A DNA stretch of 64,000 nucleotides. Origin: Muribaculaceae bacterium. Lineage in GTDB: Bacteria; Bacteroidota; Bacteroidia; Bacteroidales; Muribaculaceae. The stretch spans positions 62,001 through 126,000 of the forward strand of contig JAGATX010000002.1 in the NCBI GenBank assembly GCA_017621055.1, in the 5' to 3' direction. Of the stretch, positions 43,886 through 53,524 are shown piece by piece (positions within the stretch are counted from its first letter, which is position 1; the number at the start of each line of letters is the position of its first letter). Made by a program: the position numbers and the translations under genes. A model generated the notes under the pieces. That model was not told where the DNA came from. It saw nothing but the letters and a program-made list of their open reading frames with translations, and made no database searches.

Positions 43886-46519
43886 TCACGACAGCATACG
43901 CGCCACCTCATCGGGGGTCATGCGCACCTCGCGGGGTTTGGCGCCGTTGGCCGGACCTACTATTCCGAGCGCCTCCATACGGTCCATGTATCGGCCGGCC
44001 TTGTTGAAGCCTATTTCGAATTTACGCTGCATCTGCGTTATCGAAGCGGTGTTCTGTCCGGCTATGAACAGGGCACAGCGCACAAATTCGTCGTTGTTCG
44101 AGCCGCCTACTTCCACAGCGCTGCCGTTGCCGCTCTCGTCGGCAGGCATGGGCAGCTCGTAGGGCATCACGAAGCCCGGTTGCGACGAAATATGCTCGCA
44201 GATGGCCTCTATCTCCTCGGTGTCGATAAAAGCGCACTGCACTCGCTTGACGGCGCCGTTGATGAGCGTGAGCATGTCGCCGTTGCCTATGAGGCGCTGG
44301 GCGCCGCTGCGGTCCAGAATGGTCTTGCTGTCGATGCCCGAGAGAACGCGGAACGCTATGCGGGCCGGGAAGTTGTTCTTGATGCTGCCGTTGATAATGT
44401 CGGTCGAGGGTCGCTGCGTGGCAAGAATCATATGTATGCCCACGGCGCGGGCCTTGGCGGCGATGCGCGAGATAGGCAGTGAGATGTCCTTGCCGACGTT
44501 GGCTATAAGGTCTGCGAACTCGTCGACAACGACCACGATATACGGCAGGAAGCGGTGACCGTCCTCGGGGTTGAGGCGACGGCTGCGGAAACGCTGGTTG
44601 TAGGACTGGATGTCGCGCACACATGCCTTGCTCAGAAGCTCGTAGCGGTTGTCCATTTCCACGCACAGGGAGTTCAGGGTGGCGATCACCTTGGCGGGGT
44701 CGGTGATGATGGCGTTGTCCTCGTCCGGTATTTTGGCCATGAAGGCGTTGGTAATGGGTCGGTATAGCGAGAATTCCACCATTTTCGGGTCGACGAGCAC
44801 GAATTTGAGCTCATCGGGGTGTTTGGAGTATATCAGCGAATTGATTATGCAGTTGAGACCCACCGATTTTCCCTGGCCTGTGGCGCCGGCAACGAGCAGA
44901 TGCGGCAGTTTGGCGAGGTCTTCGATGTAAACGTCGTTCGAAATGGTCTTGCCGAGACACATGGGCAAGCTCATATGGTTGTTCTTGAACGCTTTGGATT
45001 CCAGAATGGAGCGCATCGACACCATCTGGCGTCGGCGGTTGGGCACTTCGATGCCGATTGTGCCGCGTCCGGGCATGGGGGCGATGATACGTATGCCCTC
45101 AGCCTTGATGGTCATGGCGATGTCGTCCTCGAGGCTGCGGATTTTCGAAATCTTGGTGCCTTCCATGGGCACAATCTCGTAGAGTGTCACCGTGGGGCCA
45201 ATGGCGGCCTCGATGCGCTGTATTTCCACGCCGTAGCTCCGCAGACTGTTGATTATCATCTGCTTGTTGGCGTTCTGCTCATCGGTGTTGATTTCCACCT
45301 CGGATGTCCGTTCCAGCATGAGCGACGTGGGCGGGAAAACATAGTTGGAATGCGAGAGAGTGGGGTCGTACTGAGTGTCGAGGCCCAGGTGTGCGCCGTC
45401 GGCGGGTGCTGCGGACGTGGCGGTATTGTCGTCGCTGTCGTCGCCGGCAGTGCGGATAATCATTTCGGGCTCGCCGGGAGCGCTCTCGAGGGCTATGCCG
45501 GCGCGATACCCTGCGCCTTGTGTGGCGACAGGAGCTGCTGAAGCCACTGAGGCATCAGGTTCGGATTCCGCTTCCGTGTCGGTACCGTCGGTGGTGACAA
45601 GTAGTTCAAGCGACGCTGCCGTGTCCGGAATTTTCTCAATTTCGGCTTCTACGTGGGGCTCGGACTCGGTGTCGGTATCCTCGGGTATTGTTTCCTCAAT
45701 GGTGTCGGCACCCAGAACATCGAGAGGGCTGTCGGCAAGGGAGGTTTCCGAGCTATCGTCAGTTTCTGCCACGGCGGCGCTCCTGCGTCTGGGTATGACA
45801 GCTCCTACGCCGTGAACGAGGGCCTTGAGAGGCTCCAGATAAACGGCTACGAGCAGGCCAGCGAGGGTGAGGGTCACCGCATAGGCGGTGAGCTCGCCGG
45901 CGTAGTCGATTATGTACTGGTTAATCCACTGCCCGTGGTAGCCGCCCGGCGGGAAGGTGGTGGCGGCGTTGAGGCTGAAGAGCCCGACGATAAGCGACAC
46001 TGCAGCAGCTGTGAAGAAGCAGCGGAAGCTCAGTTTCCAGAAAGATATTTTCACCAGACCCATGAACGAGAGGCCGAGGATGAAGATATATACGGCGATG
46101 GCGAGCGAGCCTACGCCGAGGGTGTCGACCATCAGGAAGTGTGCCACTTTGGCGCCCACGGCATTGCCGGCATTTGCGACGACATCGCCGGCAGTGACTA
46201 TCTCCGTGGGCGTTCGGCCCATGGTGACGTCCTGATCTACTTCGTTGTTTGCTATGAAGCTCAGACACATGAGCACACTCACAAGAGCCGACATGCAGAA
46301 GACGATGCCGGCGGCAAGGTGCAGCCTCGGGTCGCGGAAAAAAGACACTCCCTGTTTCTTGGCACGGCGGCGCGGACGGTCGTTGTCTTTGACCGACGGC
46401 CCTTTTTCATCGGGCACAGGACGTGCAGCTTTTTTCCGGGGAGCGCGCGGCGTGGGCTCGTCAAGGATGTCCGTTTCGTAGTCGTCGGTTTCGGGAGCTA
46501 TCGGGCTTTTGATGTTCAT
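43886..46519 (-). CDS. ftsK: DNA translocase FtsK
   Basis: 877 residues from MNIKSPIAPETDDYE. The frame is open upstream but has no homology-like content. Order: charged N-terminus, four membrane segments (about 60-240), an acidic Thr/Glu/Asp/Ser linker (about 260-390), then the motor: Walker A in LVAGATGQGKSVGLNC (about 540), Walker B in IVVVVDEFADLI, MILATQRPSTDIINGSIK, and the C-terminal gamma winged helix FEIGFNKAGRYMDRMEALGIVGP. FtsK anchors at the septum, pumps chromosome ends and activates XerCD at dif. Its promoter is probably that of dedA. Confidence 0.96.
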   Translation of the reverse strand: MNIKSPIAPETDDYETDILDEPTPRAPRKKAARPVPDEKGPSVKDNDRPRRRAKKQGVSFFRDPRLHLAAGIVFCMSALVSVLMCLSFIANNEVDQDVTMGRTPTEIVTAGDVVANAGNAVGAKVAHFLMVDTLGVGSLAIAVYIFILGLSFMGLVKISFWKLSFRCFFTAAAVSLIVGLFSLNAATTFPPGGYHGQWINQYIIDYAGELTAYAVTLTLAGLLVAVYLEPLKALVHGVGAVIPRRRSAAVAETDDSSETSLADSPLDVLGADTIEETIPEDTDTESEPHVEAEIEKIPDTAASLELLVTTDGTDTEAESEPDASVASAAPVATQGAGYRAGIALESAPGEPEMIIRTAGDDSDDNTATSAAPADGAHLGLDTQYDPTLSHSNYVFPPTSLMLERTSEVEINTDEQNANKQMIINSLRSYGVEIQRIEAAIGPTVTLYEIVPMEGTKISKIRSLEDDIAMTIKAEGIRIIAPMPGRGTIGIEVPNRRRQMVSMRSILESKAFKNNHMSLPMCLGKTISNDVYIEDLAKLPHLLVAGATGQGKSVGLNCIINSLIYSKHPDELKFVLVDPKMVEFSLYRPITNAFMAKIPDEDNAIITDPAKVIATLNSLCVEMDNRYELLSKACVRDIQSYNQRFRSRRLNPEDGHRFLPYIVVVVDEFADLIANVGKDISLPISRIAAKARAVGIHMILATQRPSTDIINGSIKNNFPARIAFRVLSGIDSKTILDRSGAQRLIGNGDMLTLINGAVKRVQCAFIDTEEIEAICEHISSQPGFVMPYELPMPADESGNGSAVEVGGSNNDEFVRCALFIAGQNTASITQMQRKFEIGFNKAGRYMDRMEALGIVGPANGAKPREVRMTPDEVARMLS

Positions 46520-46563
46520 TTCGGATAAATGATTGGAGTTGAGGAAAGAATGTGAAAAAAGGT

Positions 46564-47208
46564 TCAGAGCGCGGCAAGGCTGCGCAGCGCCGCCGACGGG
46601 TCCGGCGACCCGAAGATGTAGCTGCCGGCAACAAGGACGTCGGCGCCTGCGGCGGCGCACAGCGCGCCGGTTTCAGCGTTGATTCCGCCGTCGATTTCTA
46701 TCAATGCCTTGGAGCCGGTGCGGTCCAGCAGGGCACGCAGCCGTTGTATTTTGTTGACAGTGTTGGCGATGAACGACTGGCCGCCGAAGCCCGGATTTAC
46801 CGACATGAGCAGAACCATGTCGAGGTCGGCGGCGATATCCACCAGTAGCTCTACGGGAGTGGCCGGGTTGAGGGTCACGGCAGCCTTCATGCCGGCGGCG
46901 TGGATGGCCTGGACGGTGCGGTGCAGGTGCGTGCATGCCTCGTAGTGCACGTTCATCATGAAAGCGCCGCAGTCGCGCACACGTCCTATGTATTTGTCGG
47001 GCTCGACGATCATGAGATGTACGTCGAGCGGTAGATCGCATACGCGGCGCACTGCCTCGATGATCGGAAAACCGAACGATATGTTGGGCACGAACACGCC
47101 GTCCATCACATCGCAGTGAATCCAGTCGGCGCCTGCGGCGGCCACGGCGGAAACATCGGCGCCGAGGTGCCGGAAATCGGCGGAGAGTATAGACGGTGCT
47201 GTTATCAT
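46564..47208 (-). CDS. rpe: Ribulose-phosphate 3-epimerase
   Basis: 214 residues. TIM-barrel motifs: APSILSADFRHLGADVSAV, WIHCDVMDGVFVPNISFGFPIIEAV, PLDVHLMIVEPDKYI, KAAVTLNPATPVELL, LLMSVNPGFGGQSFI, LIEIDGGINAETGAL, VLVAGSYIFG. It interconverts ribulose-5-phosphate and xylulose-5-phosphate with a bound metal (His and Asp in HCDVMDG). The ATG overlaps the dedA stop by four bases (ATGA). Confidence 0.96.
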   Translation of the reverse strand: MITAPSILSADFRHLGADVSAVAAAGADWIHCDVMDGVFVPNISFGFPIIEAVRRVCDLPLDVHLMIVEPDKYIGRVRDCGAFMMNVHYEACTHLHRTVQAIHAAGMKAAVTLNPATPVELLVDIAADLDMVLLMSVNPGFGGQSFIANTVNKIQRLRALLDRTGSKALIEIDGGINAETGALCAAAGADVLVAGSYIFGSPDPSAALRSLAAL

Positions 47209-47903
47209 TTTTCAGTTTTTTTGTCGTTGCCCTGCTTTTTGCGGCCACGCATGGCGTGCCAGGCTATGTAGATAATGCAAAGACCCAGCAGCGAATATCC
47301 GGCGACGGTGAGATACGAGTTATATTTCTCTACGGCGTCGAAAAGCTGATCCGTGGTCACGCTCTGCGCCAGCCACCAGCCCAGGAATGCCAGAATGGCG
47401 TTCCATACCAAAGCACCCAGCGAGGTGTATAGGCAGAACAGCCATATGTTCATGCGCGCCAGGCCTGCCGGTATGGAGATGAGCTGACGCACAGCGGGAA
47501 TGAGTCGGCCGATGAAAGTGGACACGGCGCCGTGGCGGTCGAAGTACTGCTCGGCGTGCTCAACCTTTTCCTTGTTTATCAGCAGGGCATGTCCCAGCCG
47601 CGAGTTGGCAAAAGCATAGACTATGGGGCGCCCTATCAGCAGCGACAGCCCGTAGTTGATCAGAGCGCCTACGAGAGCGCCCGCCGTGGCAACGAGAACC
47701 ACAACAAAGATGTTCATATCGCCTTTGTCGGCAGCAAGATAAGCGGCCGGAGGCACCACCACTTCCGATGGAAACGGTATGAACGAGCTCTCTATCACCA
47801 TGAATAAGAATACGAACAGATAGCTCGCATTGTCCACGAACCAGCGGAAGAACTCCGCGGCATCGAAGAAGTCGAATATCGAAAGGGGTATGAGTAGTTC
47901 CAT
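47205..47903 (-). CDS. DedA family membrane protein
   Basis: 232 residues, several hydrophobic segments with DedA blocks: FLFMVIESSFIPFPSEVVVPPAAYLA, AGALVGALINYGLSLLIGRPIVYAF, YFDRHGAVSTFIGRLIPAVRQLISIPAGLARM, LGALVWNAILAFLGWWL. DedA proteins act in membrane homeostasis, and some recycle undecaprenyl phosphate or flip phosphatidylethanolamine. The head gene of the run ending at the GT2 gene; its start codon lies about 20 bases after a good promoter. A basic tail (RGRKKQGNDKKTEK) overlaps rpe. Confidence 0.94.
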   Translation of the reverse strand: MELLIPLSIFDFFDAAEFFRWFVDNASYLFVFLFMVIESSFIPFPSEVVVPPAAYLAADKGDMNIFVVVLVATAGALVGALINYGLSLLIGRPIVYAFANSRLGHALLINKEKVEHAEQYFDRHGAVSTFIGRLIPAVRQLISIPAGLARMNIWLFCLYTSLGALVWNAILAFLGWWLAQSVTTDQLFDAVEKYNSYLTVAGYSLLGLCIIYIAWHAMRGRKKQGNDKKTEK

Positions 47904-47921
47904 AATTCTGCAGTTAGGACT

Positions 47922-47954
47922 ACAAAATTAAGGATTATTTCTAAATTCTGCAAT
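47922..47954 (-). promoter_or_regulatory. Promoter for the dedA-rpe-ftsK run
   Basis: Minus strand: ATTG (47954-47951, one mismatch to TTTG), 20 bases, TAATTTTGT (47930-47922). About 19 bases before the dedA ATG. Confidence 0.6.
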
Positions 47955-47961
47955 TCCGGCA

Positions 47962-48017
47962 AAAGTCTTTTGGTGACTTTAGCGAACTTTGATACTCAAG
48001 TTTCTGATTTGTCAGAA
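47962..48017 (-). other. Two small hairpins between the permease gene and dedA
   Basis: TTCTGA/TCAGAA (48002-48017) with loop TTTG, and AAAGTC/GACTTT (47962-47980). Neither has a strong T run on the minus strand, so they are weak terminator or message-end structures for the permease gene. Confidence 0.35.
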
Positions 48018-48028
48018 CCTTGGGTTTG

Positions 48029-49255
48029 TCATTCTTCCGGAATGGCGTCGAAGCCGGCGGCGCGAACGGCGGCAACGACATCGGCGGCGTGGTGTTCGCC
48101 CTCGACGCGCGCTTTCCCGGCAGCGAGGTCCACTTCTACGTCTTTCACGCCGGCTACTGCGCCTATGCTGCGGCTCACGGCGGCCTGGCAGTGAGGGCAG
48201 TTCATTCCTTTGATGGTGTATTCCTTTGTCATGACACTCTGTATTTTATGTTTGAAGAAAAAGCGCTTTGCGAAAGCCACGGCCAGCAGAGCAACCAGCA
48301 CGGCCGAGCACACGACCGGAAAGATTCCGAGAGCTTCGGCATGGCAGGCACCCTCGGCGGCGGCAGGCACGAACCAGCTGGCGGGCAGAAGATAATCCAC
48401 CGCCATGCCGAAAGCAATGGCGCCGGTGGCTATCGACGCGAGGTATACTATTGCCGCCTTGCGCCCCATTTCGCGCGAGATGAGGGTGAATGAGGCGAAG
48501 TTCGCCGCCGGACCCGCCATGAGGAGCACCAAGGCAGTGCCTGGCGACAGTCCTTTGAGTACCAGCGACATGGCGATTGGTATCGAGCCGGTGGCGCATA
48601 CATACATAGGCACGGCCACGACGAGGACGGCGAGCATAGACAGCAGCGGGTTGCGGCCCATCACAGCGAAAAAGTCGGCGGGAACATAAACGCTTATCAG
48701 CGCGGCGATGACGAGCCCGGCCACGAGCCAGCCGCCTATGCTGCCCACGAGGTCCACAAAGCCATAGCGCAACGCCAGCAGGCAGCGGGCACCGAACGAA
48801 GCGGGGAGCGCCTCGGAGCCGGTGTCATCCGTGTGCACATTGTCAGCCGCCTTCGTTTTCTCCGTTCTTCCTACGGCGATTCCGCCGGCTAATGCCGTGA
48901 CGAGCGCCGCCACCGGCCTGACAATGGCAAAGGCAGGCCCGAGCATGGCCCATGTGGCGGCTATGCTGTCCACCCCCGTCTGCGGGGTGGCGATAAGGAA
49001 CGATGTCGAGGCCGCTTTCGAGGCGCCCCCGCGCCGCATGGCTATCGCCGTGGGGAGCACGCCGCACGAGCACAGCGGCAGCGGGATGCCTAACAGGGCG
49101 GCCTTGGCGACAGAGCTCCAGCCCTTGCCGGCAAGATATCGCGCCATGGTTCGGCGCGGGATGAAAGCGTGCATCACGCCGGCTATGAGGAAGCCCAGCA
49201 GTATGTACGGCGCCATTTGCGCCAGCATGTATATGAGCGAGTGGAGTATCTGCAT
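48029..49255 (-). CDS. SO_0444-type Cu/Zn efflux permease with fused heavy-metal-associated domain
   Basis: 408 residues from the ATG at 49255; the longer open frame covers the promoter box. Residues about 1-330 are a DUF318-type permease: YILLGFLIAGVMHAFIPRRTMARYLAGKG, GIPLPLCSCGVLPTAIAMRRGGASKAASTSFLIATPQTGVDS (with a CSCG metal-like site), VPMYVCATGSIPIAMSLVLKGLSPGTALVLLMAGPAAN. The last 67 residues are an HMA domain with KGMNCPHCQAAVSRSIG, where CxxC binds soft metals. The combination resembles the family annotated as Cu/Zn efflux transporter. Metal specificity is inferred. The gene stands alone, opposite to nothing close. Confidence 0.88.
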   Translation of the reverse strand: MQILHSLIYMLAQMAPYILLGFLIAGVMHAFIPRRTMARYLAGKGWSSVAKAALLGIPLPLCSCGVLPTAIAMRRGGASKAASTSFLIATPQTGVDSIAATWAMLGPAFAIVRPVAALVTALAGGIAVGRTEKTKAADNVHTDDTGSEALPASFGARCLLALRYGFVDLVGSIGGWLVAGLVIAALISVYVPADFFAVMGRNPLLSMLAVLVVAVPMYVCATGSIPIAMSLVLKGLSPGTALVLLMAGPAANFASFTLISREMGRKAAIVYLASIATGAIAFGMAVDYLLPASWFVPAAAEGACHAEALGIFPVVCSAVLVALLAVAFAKRFFFKHKIQSVMTKEYTIKGMNCPHCQAAVSRSIGAVAGVKDVEVDLAAGKARVEGEHHAADVVAAVRAAGFDAIPEE

Positions 49256-49266
49256 TGATTTTTTAT

Positions 49267-49275
49267 GCAAAAATA
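49267..49275 (-). promoter_or_regulatory. -7 box for the permease-HMA gene
   Basis: TATTTTTGC on the minus strand, 12 bases before the chosen ATG; the message would have a leader of roughly 10 bases. No TTTG at the -33 distance. Confidence 0.5.
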
Positions 49276-49313
49276 GGGCTAAAGAAATGCAACCCGGTGG
49301 CAAAGTGCACAAA

Positions 49314-49345
49314 AAAGAGGCCGCGATGATTTTCGCGGCCTCTTT
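49314..49345 (-). terminator. Terminator of the methylmalonyl-CoA mutase unit
   Basis: AAAGAGGCCGCG (49314-49325) pairs perfectly with CGCGGCCTCTTT (49334-49345). On the minus strand the stem runs into TTTTTTGTGC. It is 24 bases after the mutB stop. Confidence 0.9.
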
Positions 49346-49369
49346 AAAGAGGTTATAAACAAGGCAATG

Positions 49370-51505
49370 TTATTTCTCGGCCTCGTTGAGGAGTTCGAGC
49401 ATCTTGATTGCCGATACGGGAATGCGAGTACCGGGGCCGAAGATTGCGGCCACACCGGCTTTATAGAGGAAGTCATAGTCCTGGGCGGGGATAACGCCGC
49501 CGGCAGTAACCATGATGTCCTCGCGGCCGAGTTTGCGCAGTTCCTCGATAACCTGAGGTATGAGGGTCTTGTGGCCGGCGGCCAGCGACGATACACCGAG
49601 AATGTGGACGTCGTTCTCCACGGCCTGACGGGCAGCCTCGGCAGGGGTCTGGAACAGCGGGCCCATGTCGACGTCGAAACCGCAGTCGGCATAGCCGGTG
49701 GCTACCACCTTGGCGCCGCGGTCGTGGCCGTCCTGGCCCATTTTTGCTATCATTATGCGGGGCTGACGGCCCTCGCGTTTAGCGAAGTCGGCGCACATCT
49801 GCTGGGCGCGCTTGAATTCGGGATCTTGAGCAGTTTCGGAGGAGTACACGCCTGAAATAGTTCTGATTGCAGCTTTGTAACGGCCTACGACAGCCTCGCA
49901 GGCATCGGAAATTTCGCCGAGGGTTGCGCGGTGTCCGGCGGCCTTGACGGCCAGGTCGAGGAGGTTGCCCTCGCCGGTGCGCACGCATTCGGTAATTGCT
50001 TCGAGGTCGGCTTTCACCTGAGCGTCGTCGCGGTGAGCCTTAACGTCGTTGAGACGCTCTATCTGCTCGCGGCGTACTTCGGTGTTGTCGATTTCGAGGA
50101 TGTCGATGGGGTCTTCGTGGTCCAGACGGTACTTGTTGATACCCACGATAGTCTGACGACCGGAGTCGATACGTGCCTGTGTGCGTGCCGAGGCTTCCTC
50201 GATGCGCAGTTTGGGCAGCCCTGTCTCGATGGCCTTAGCCATGCCGCCGAGTTTCTCGATTTCCTGAATGTGGTCCCATGCGCGGCGGGCTATCTCGTCG
50301 GTGAGGGCCTCCACATAGTAGGAACCGCCCCAGGGGTCGATGGCGCGGGTGACCTGCGTTTCTTCCTGAATGTATATCTGAGTGTTGCGGGCTATACGTG
50401 CCGAGAAGTCGGTGGGCAGGGCTATTGCCTCGTCGAGAGCGTTGGTGTGGAGGCTCTGGGTGTGGCCCAGGGCGGCGCCCATGGCCTCTATGCAGGTGCG
50501 GCCAACGTTGTTGAAGGGGTCCTGCTCGGTGAGCGACCAGCCGGATGTCTGCGAGTGTGTGCGCAGCGCCAGGCTCTTGGGGTTCTTTGCGCCGAAACTC
50601 TTGACGATCTTTGCCCAGAGCATGCGAGCGGCGCGCATCTTAGCCACTTCCATGAAGTAGTTCATGCCTATGGCCCAGAAGAACGACAGGCGCGGGGCGA
50701 AGGTGTCGATGTCCATACCGGCGTTTACACCGGCGCGGAGGTATTCAAGACCGTCGGCCAGGGTGTAGGCCAGCTCGATGTCGCAGGTGGCGCCGGCTTC
50801 CTGCATGTGGTAGCCCGAGATGGATATGGAGTTGAACTTGGGCATGTTCTTCGAGGTGTACTCGAAGATGTCGGCGATGATGCGCATGGAGAACTCGGGC
50901 GGGTAGATGTAGGTGTTGCGCACCATGAACTCCTTGAGGATATCGTTCTGGATGGTACCGGCCATTTCTTCGAGGCGTGCGCCCTGTTCGAGGCCTGCGT
51001 TGATGTAGAAGGCGAGGACGGGGAGCACGGCGCCGTTCATGGTCATCGATACCGACATTTTGTTGAGGGGAATGCCGTCGAAGAGCACTTTCATATCCTC
51101 GACAGAGCATATGGACACGCCGGCTTTGCCGACGTCGCCTACCACGCGCTCGTGGTCGGCGTCGTAGCCGCGGTGTGTGGCAAGGTCGAAGGCAACCGAC
51201 AGACCTTTCTGACCGGAGGCGAGGTTGCGGCGGTAGAAAGCGTTGGATTCGGCGGCGGTGCTGAAGCCGGCGTACTGGCGGATGGTCCAGGGACGCAGGG
51301 GGTACATGGCGCTGTACGGGCCACGGAGGAAGGGAGGTATGCCGCTCATGAAGTTGAGGTGCTCGAGGCCCTCGAGGTCGGCGGCGGTGTATACGCTCTT
51401 GACGGGTATGAGTTCAGGCGTCTGCCAGTCGGCGGCGCTGTTCACGGCGGGTTTGGGACCGCATGTCCCTGCCGTGATGTCGATGTTTTTGAAATCGGGT
51501 TTCAT
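49370..51505 (-). CDS. mutB: Methylmalonyl-CoA mutase, large (catalytic) subunit
   Basis: 711 residues. The TIM-barrel half has [64 protein letters not shown] (in pieces, about 45-110), [16 protein letters not shown] and [20 protein letters not shown]. The C-terminal B12 domain has the base-off signature [26 protein letters not shown] (DGHDRG, about residue 610) and [20 protein letters not shown]. It interconverts succinyl-CoA and methylmalonyl-CoA, the entry to propionate formation. It follows mutA by 23 bases. Epimerase, decarboxylase and MeaB are not adjacent. Confidence 0.97.
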   Translation of the reverse strand: MKPDFKNIDITAGTCGPKPAVNSAADWQTPELIPVKSVYTAADLEGLEHLNFMSGIPPFLRGPYSAMYPLRPWTIRQYAGFSTAAESNAFYRRNLASGQKGLSVAFDLATHRGYDADHERVVGDVGKAGVSICSVEDMKVLFDGIPLNKMSVSMTMNGAVLPVLAFYINAGLEQGARLEEMAGTIQNDILKEFMVRNTYIYPPEFSMRIIADIFEYTSKNMPKFNSISISGYHMQEAGATCDIELAYTLADGLEYLRAGVNAGMDIDTFAPRLSFFWAIGMNYFMEVAKMRAARMLWAKIVKSFGAKNPKSLALRTHSQTSGWSLTEQDPFNNVGRTCIEAMGAALGHTQSLHTNALDEAIALPTDFSARIARNTQIYIQEETQVTRAIDPWGGSYYVEALTDEIARRAWDHIQEIEKLGGMAKAIETGLPKLRIEEASARTQARIDSGRQTIVGINKYRLDHEDPIDILEIDNTEVRREQIERLNDVKAHRDDAQVKADLEAITECVRTGEGNLLDLAVKAAGHRATLGEISDACEAVVGRYKAAIRTISGVYSSETAQDPEFKRAQQMCADFAKREGRQPRIMIAKMGQDGHDRGAKVVATGYADCGFDVDMGPLFQTPAEAARQAVENDVHILGVSSLAAGHKTLIPQVIEELRKLGREDIMVTAGGVIPAQDYDFLYKAGVAAIFGPGTRIPVSAIKMLELLNEAEK

Positions 51506-51528
51506 AGTTTATGGCAGCAATATGCGGG

Positions 51529-53376
51529 TTACTTGTTGAGAAGACGGTTGTTGAAGTCACGGAGGGTATCGAGCACGTTGCAGCGTACGTGTACGAAATC
51601 GTTGATACCCTCGGCCTTGAGGGCGTCCATGCATGCGGGAGCGCCGGCAACGACGAACTCGGCGCGTCCTGCCAGAGCCTTGAAGGCCTTGGGAGCGAGC
51701 TCGGCATATTCGTCGTCGGAGGAGCACAGAACCACAACGTCGGCACCGGCGGCTACGGCAGCGTCGACACCGGCTTCGACGGTCTCGAAGCCCAGATTGT
51801 CGATAATCTCATAGCCGGCACAGCCGAAGAAGTTGGTGGAGAACTGTGCGCGGGCAAGGCGCATGGCAAGATTGCCGATTGTGAGCATGAACACTTTGGG
51901 ACGCTTTGCAGCGGCCTCGGTGGCCAGACGCAGCTCCTCGAAGTCGGAGGCGGCGCGCTTGCCGCACAGAGCGTGTTCGCCGCGTTCTGCCGAACAGCCG
52001 CAGTGGCAGCTCTCGCCTTTTTCTATCTTCGATGCGGCGGTTTCGTTGATGTTGGGGTACTGGTTGGTGCCCAGAAGTATTTCCTTGCGGCGTGCCACGT
52101 CGGTGTGACGGCGTACACAGCTGTCGTTCACGGCGTCGGCCACTTTGCCCTCGGCAGCGGCGGCAAAAAAACCGCCGGCCTCCTCGGTGGCAAGGAAGAG
52201 CTTCCACGCCTCTTTTGCGAGGGAGTCGGTGAGCACTTCAACATAGTAGCTGCCGCCGGCGGGATCCACAACCTTGTCCATGTGGCTTTCTTCCTTGAGG
52301 AGGAACTGCTGGTTGCGGGCTATGCGCTCGCTGAAGGTGTCGGGGGTGCGGTAGGGGGTATCGAAGGGAGTGGTGACGATGGAGTCCACGCCGGCCACGC
52401 ATGCCGAGAACGTCTCGGTCTGGCTGCGCAGGAGATTGACGTGAGCGTCGTAGATGGTCTGGTTGAAGCGCGAGGTGAAGGCGCATACGTGCATCTTGGC
52501 GCTGGCGAGGTCGGCGGGTTTGTACTGCTCGACAATCTGTGCCCACAGCAGGCGGGCGGCACGGAATTTGGCGATTTCCATGAAGAAGTTGCTCGATACA
52601 CACATATCGAATTTTATGCGTGAGGCAACCTCGTCGGCACTGCGTCCGGCGTCGGTGAGCAGGGTGAGCCAAGCGGCACCCCATGCCAGGGCATAGCCCA
52701 GTTCCTGGTATATGAACGCGCCTGCATTGCCGAGAATAACGCTTTCCACGGCGAGGCAGCGCAGACCGGCCACGGGAGCCACAGCATCGAGGAGCTCGCA
52801 GGCGCGGGCGGCGATGGCGGCGGTATCCACGTCCTTGGCGCCGTGACGAAGCACGGGTTTGAGGGGGTCGTATGCCACCGAGCCGCGGAAGGTGTCGGCG
52901 CAACCGGCGGCCTCGACGAGGCTTACCAGGGCTTTGGCAACCGCAACGGCCTTTTTGGGGCAGCAGCGCAGGTTGATTTCCACTTTTGCGAGGTCTATGC
53001 CGCGCAGCATGATGTCGAGTCCGGAGGGGTCGTCGACGGTGAAGCCCAGCGAGGTCACGCCCTTGCCGAGAACTTCCACAGCCACGGCGTTGGCGGCTTC
53101 GGGGCTGTCGGCGATGATGTCCTGGCGGGTGAGCCAGTCGTTGTCCGTGCGTGTGCCGCGTACGTAGGGGTACTGGCCGGGAAGGCTGCCTGTGGTCTTG
53201 AGGTCGGCGATATCTTCGGCGCGGTAAACGGGCTGAACATTGAAGCCCTCGTTGGTGCGCCATACCAGTTTCTTGTCGAAGTCAGCTCCTTTGAGGTCTG
53301 TCTCCACCTTTGCGCGCCACTCCTGGTAGCTCGTAGGCGGGAACTGGTCGAACAATCTTTCTTTTTTTTCTGCCAT
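51529..53376 (-). CDS. mutA: Methylmalonyl-CoA mutase, small subunit
   Basis: 615 residues, parallel in layout to MutB but, as known for this subunit, without the DxHxxG cobalamin motif: the matching segment reads VFMLTIGNLAMRLARAQFSTNFFGCAGYEIIDNLGF. The front half has FPPTSYQEWRAKVETDLKGADFDKKLVWRTNEGFNVQPVY. An unusual Cys-rich stretch, GESCHCGCSAERGEHALCG (about residues 450-468), sits in the linker before the B12-like domain. The subunit stabilises the heterodimer and does no catalysis. It heads the mutA-mutB unit, with a full-consensus promoter about 85 bases upstream. Confidence 0.95.
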   Translation of the reverse strand: MAEKKERLFDQFPPTSYQEWRAKVETDLKGADFDKKLVWRTNEGFNVQPVYRAEDIADLKTTGSLPGQYPYVRGTRTDNDWLTRQDIIADSPEAANAVAVEVLGKGVTSLGFTVDDPSGLDIMLRGIDLAKVEINLRCCPKKAVAVAKALVSLVEAAGCADTFRGSVAYDPLKPVLRHGAKDVDTAAIAARACELLDAVAPVAGLRCLAVESVILGNAGAFIYQELGYALAWGAAWLTLLTDAGRSADEVASRIKFDMCVSSNFFMEIAKFRAARLLWAQIVEQYKPADLASAKMHVCAFTSRFNQTIYDAHVNLLRSQTETFSACVAGVDSIVTTPFDTPYRTPDTFSERIARNQQFLLKEESHMDKVVDPAGGSYYVEVLTDSLAKEAWKLFLATEEAGGFFAAAAEGKVADAVNDSCVRRHTDVARRKEILLGTNQYPNINETAASKIEKGESCHCGCSAERGEHALCGKRAASDFEELRLATEAAAKRPKVFMLTIGNLAMRLARAQFSTNFFGCAGYEIIDNLGFETVEAGVDAAVAAGADVVVLCSSDDEYAELAPKAFKALAGRAEFVVAGAPACMDALKAEGINDFVHVRCNVLDTLRDFNNRLLNK

Positions 53377-53460
53377 TTGATTGTTTGATGTATGGTTGTT
53401 TGTTTCGTGAGTTTCAGGGTACAGATATTGCCATAGGGAACGGGCGTTCCCTATGGCGCT

Positions 53461-53493
53461 GCAAAAATAGCAATAATTTAGAAATTAACCAAA
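53461..53493 (-). promoter_or_regulatory. Promoter for mutA-mutB
   Basis: Minus strand: TTTG (53493-53490), 20 bases, TATTTTTGC (53469-53461). Full consensus at the expected spacing. The leader is about 80 bases; I see no cobalamin riboswitch in it. Confidence 0.75.
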
Positions 53494-53524
53494 TATTTGC
53501 TGTCGGGGCTGCTCCCGGTGTTTT

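Noticed and set aside
49931..51814. A 627-codon open frame antisense to mutB and the end of mutA
   Set aside because: It crosses the junction of two clearly coding genes and has no recognisable motif; an open antisense frame is expected from codon bias.
53377..53460. Cobalamin riboswitch before mutA
   Set aside because: The leader of about 80 bases is too short and I find no B12-box-like sequence or suitable stem set.
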